In this document: positions 5,162 to 5,363 of the stretch, piece after piece
Numbering within the stretch: position 1 is the first letter of the stretch
Layout of the letters: the number at the start of each line of letters is the position of its first letter
DNA from: an uncultured Mycoplasmatota bacterium
GTDB taxonomy: Bacteria; Bacillota_I; Bacilli_A; RF39; UBA660
Direction: 5' to 3'
Assembly: GCA_946407055.1 (NCBI GenBank)
Contig: CAMJMP010000073.1
Span: 1-5,363 of the forward strand
Length of the DNA: 5,363 nt
Position numbers and translations under genes: made by a program
Notes under the pieces: model-generated
Database searches by the model: none
Told to the model about the DNA's origin: nothing
What the model saw: the letters and a program-made list of their open reading frames with translations, nothing else

Positions 5162-5363
5162 ATGAAAAAGACTAAAACAAAAGATGAAACTAAAATGTTA
5201 AGAATAAGAATTATAGTATCTTCTATATTATTAATAGGTTTTATTGTAGGTTGGATACTATATGGTTTAAATGTATATAGAACTAATCCTAAAAGTATCT
5301 TAGCTAAGTTTTTTAAACAAGATATAGATATTAAAATAGATAATAATATTAATTATACTTTAG
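5162..5363 (+). CDS. N-terminally membrane-anchored protein of unknown function (partial)
   Basis: An open frame starts with ATG at 5162 and is still open at the window edge, giving 67 complete codons. The N-terminus is strongly basic (K2, K3, K5, K7, K11, R14, R16), followed by one hydrophobic segment (about 17-36) and then a polar, lysine- and aspartate-rich stretch with isoleucine-alternating strands (QDIDIKID). By the positive-inside rule this is a cytoplasmic tail, one membrane helix and an outer domain; it could also be an uncleaved signal anchor. An in-frame TGA lies just upstream of the ATG, so no longer start exists. The ribosome binding site is weak (GGTTGTGAG, close to the ATG). 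It is transcribed divergently from the two-component operon and may share its control region. I do not recognise the family from this fragment. Confidence 0.7.
   Translation, partial: MKKTKTKDETKMLRIRIIVSSILLIGFIVGWILYGLNVYRTNPKSILAKFFKQDIDIKIDNNINYTL

Noticed and set aside
1..5363. CRISPR arrays, tRNA/rRNA genes, insertion sequences, riboswitches
   Set aside because: Reading both strands showed no repeat-spacer array, no tRNA-like or rRNA sequence, no transposase, and no leader long enough for a riboswitch.

Overview
The window is AT-rich (five 60-base lines counted by hand range from 13% to 38% G+C) and reads with the standard bacterial code: tryptophan is TGG, three genes end in TGA, and one of those TGA stops is followed directly by TAA. 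Strong AGGAGG-type ribosome binding sites, an OmpR-type two-component pair and the protein style suggest a low-GC Bacillota (Firmicutes) genome. An uncultured gut Bacilli or Clostridia lineage is plausible, but the sequence cannot settle this.

Layout: five genes lie head to tail on the minus strand and fill almost all of positions 47-5049. In transcription order they are an OmpR-family response regulator (4372-5049), a membrane sensor histidine kinase (3086-4375), a PlsC-like acyltransferase (2482-3081), an AMP-forming acyl ligase (699-2480) and a second PlsC-like acyltransferase (47-715). Junctions are a 4-nt ATGA overlap, a 4-nt gap, a 1-nt gap and a 17-nt overlap. At least three ribosome binding sites lie inside the end of the preceding gene. 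This is almost certainly one operon. A long AT-rich hairpin over the last stop codon may end it. Upstream, a short intergenic region (5050-5161) holds candidate back-to-back promoters and a 10-bp-spaced direct repeat that could be the regulator's binding site. A divergent plus-strand gene for an N-terminally membrane-anchored protein starts at 5162 and runs off the window.

How the genes may work together: the ligase is expected to activate a carboxylic acid, probably a fatty acid, as acyl-AMP and pass it to CoA or ACP. The two acyltransferases are expected to put acyl groups onto a lysophospholipid or glycerol-phosphate type acceptor. This resembles an unfused form of the E. coli Aas chemistry (acyltransferase plus acyl-ACP synthetase), but with two paralogous acyltransferases flanking the ligase. 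Co-transcription with a sensor kinase suggests a self-regulated fatty-acid salvage or membrane-remodelling module that responds to an envelope or lipid signal. That link is inference from gene order. One acyltransferase has an altered motif III (FPEST-I instead of FPEGT-R), so the two copies may have different jobs.

Two gene starts are set here downstream of the longest open frame: the regulator begins at 5049 and the ligase at 2480, each a few bases after a good ribosome binding site.
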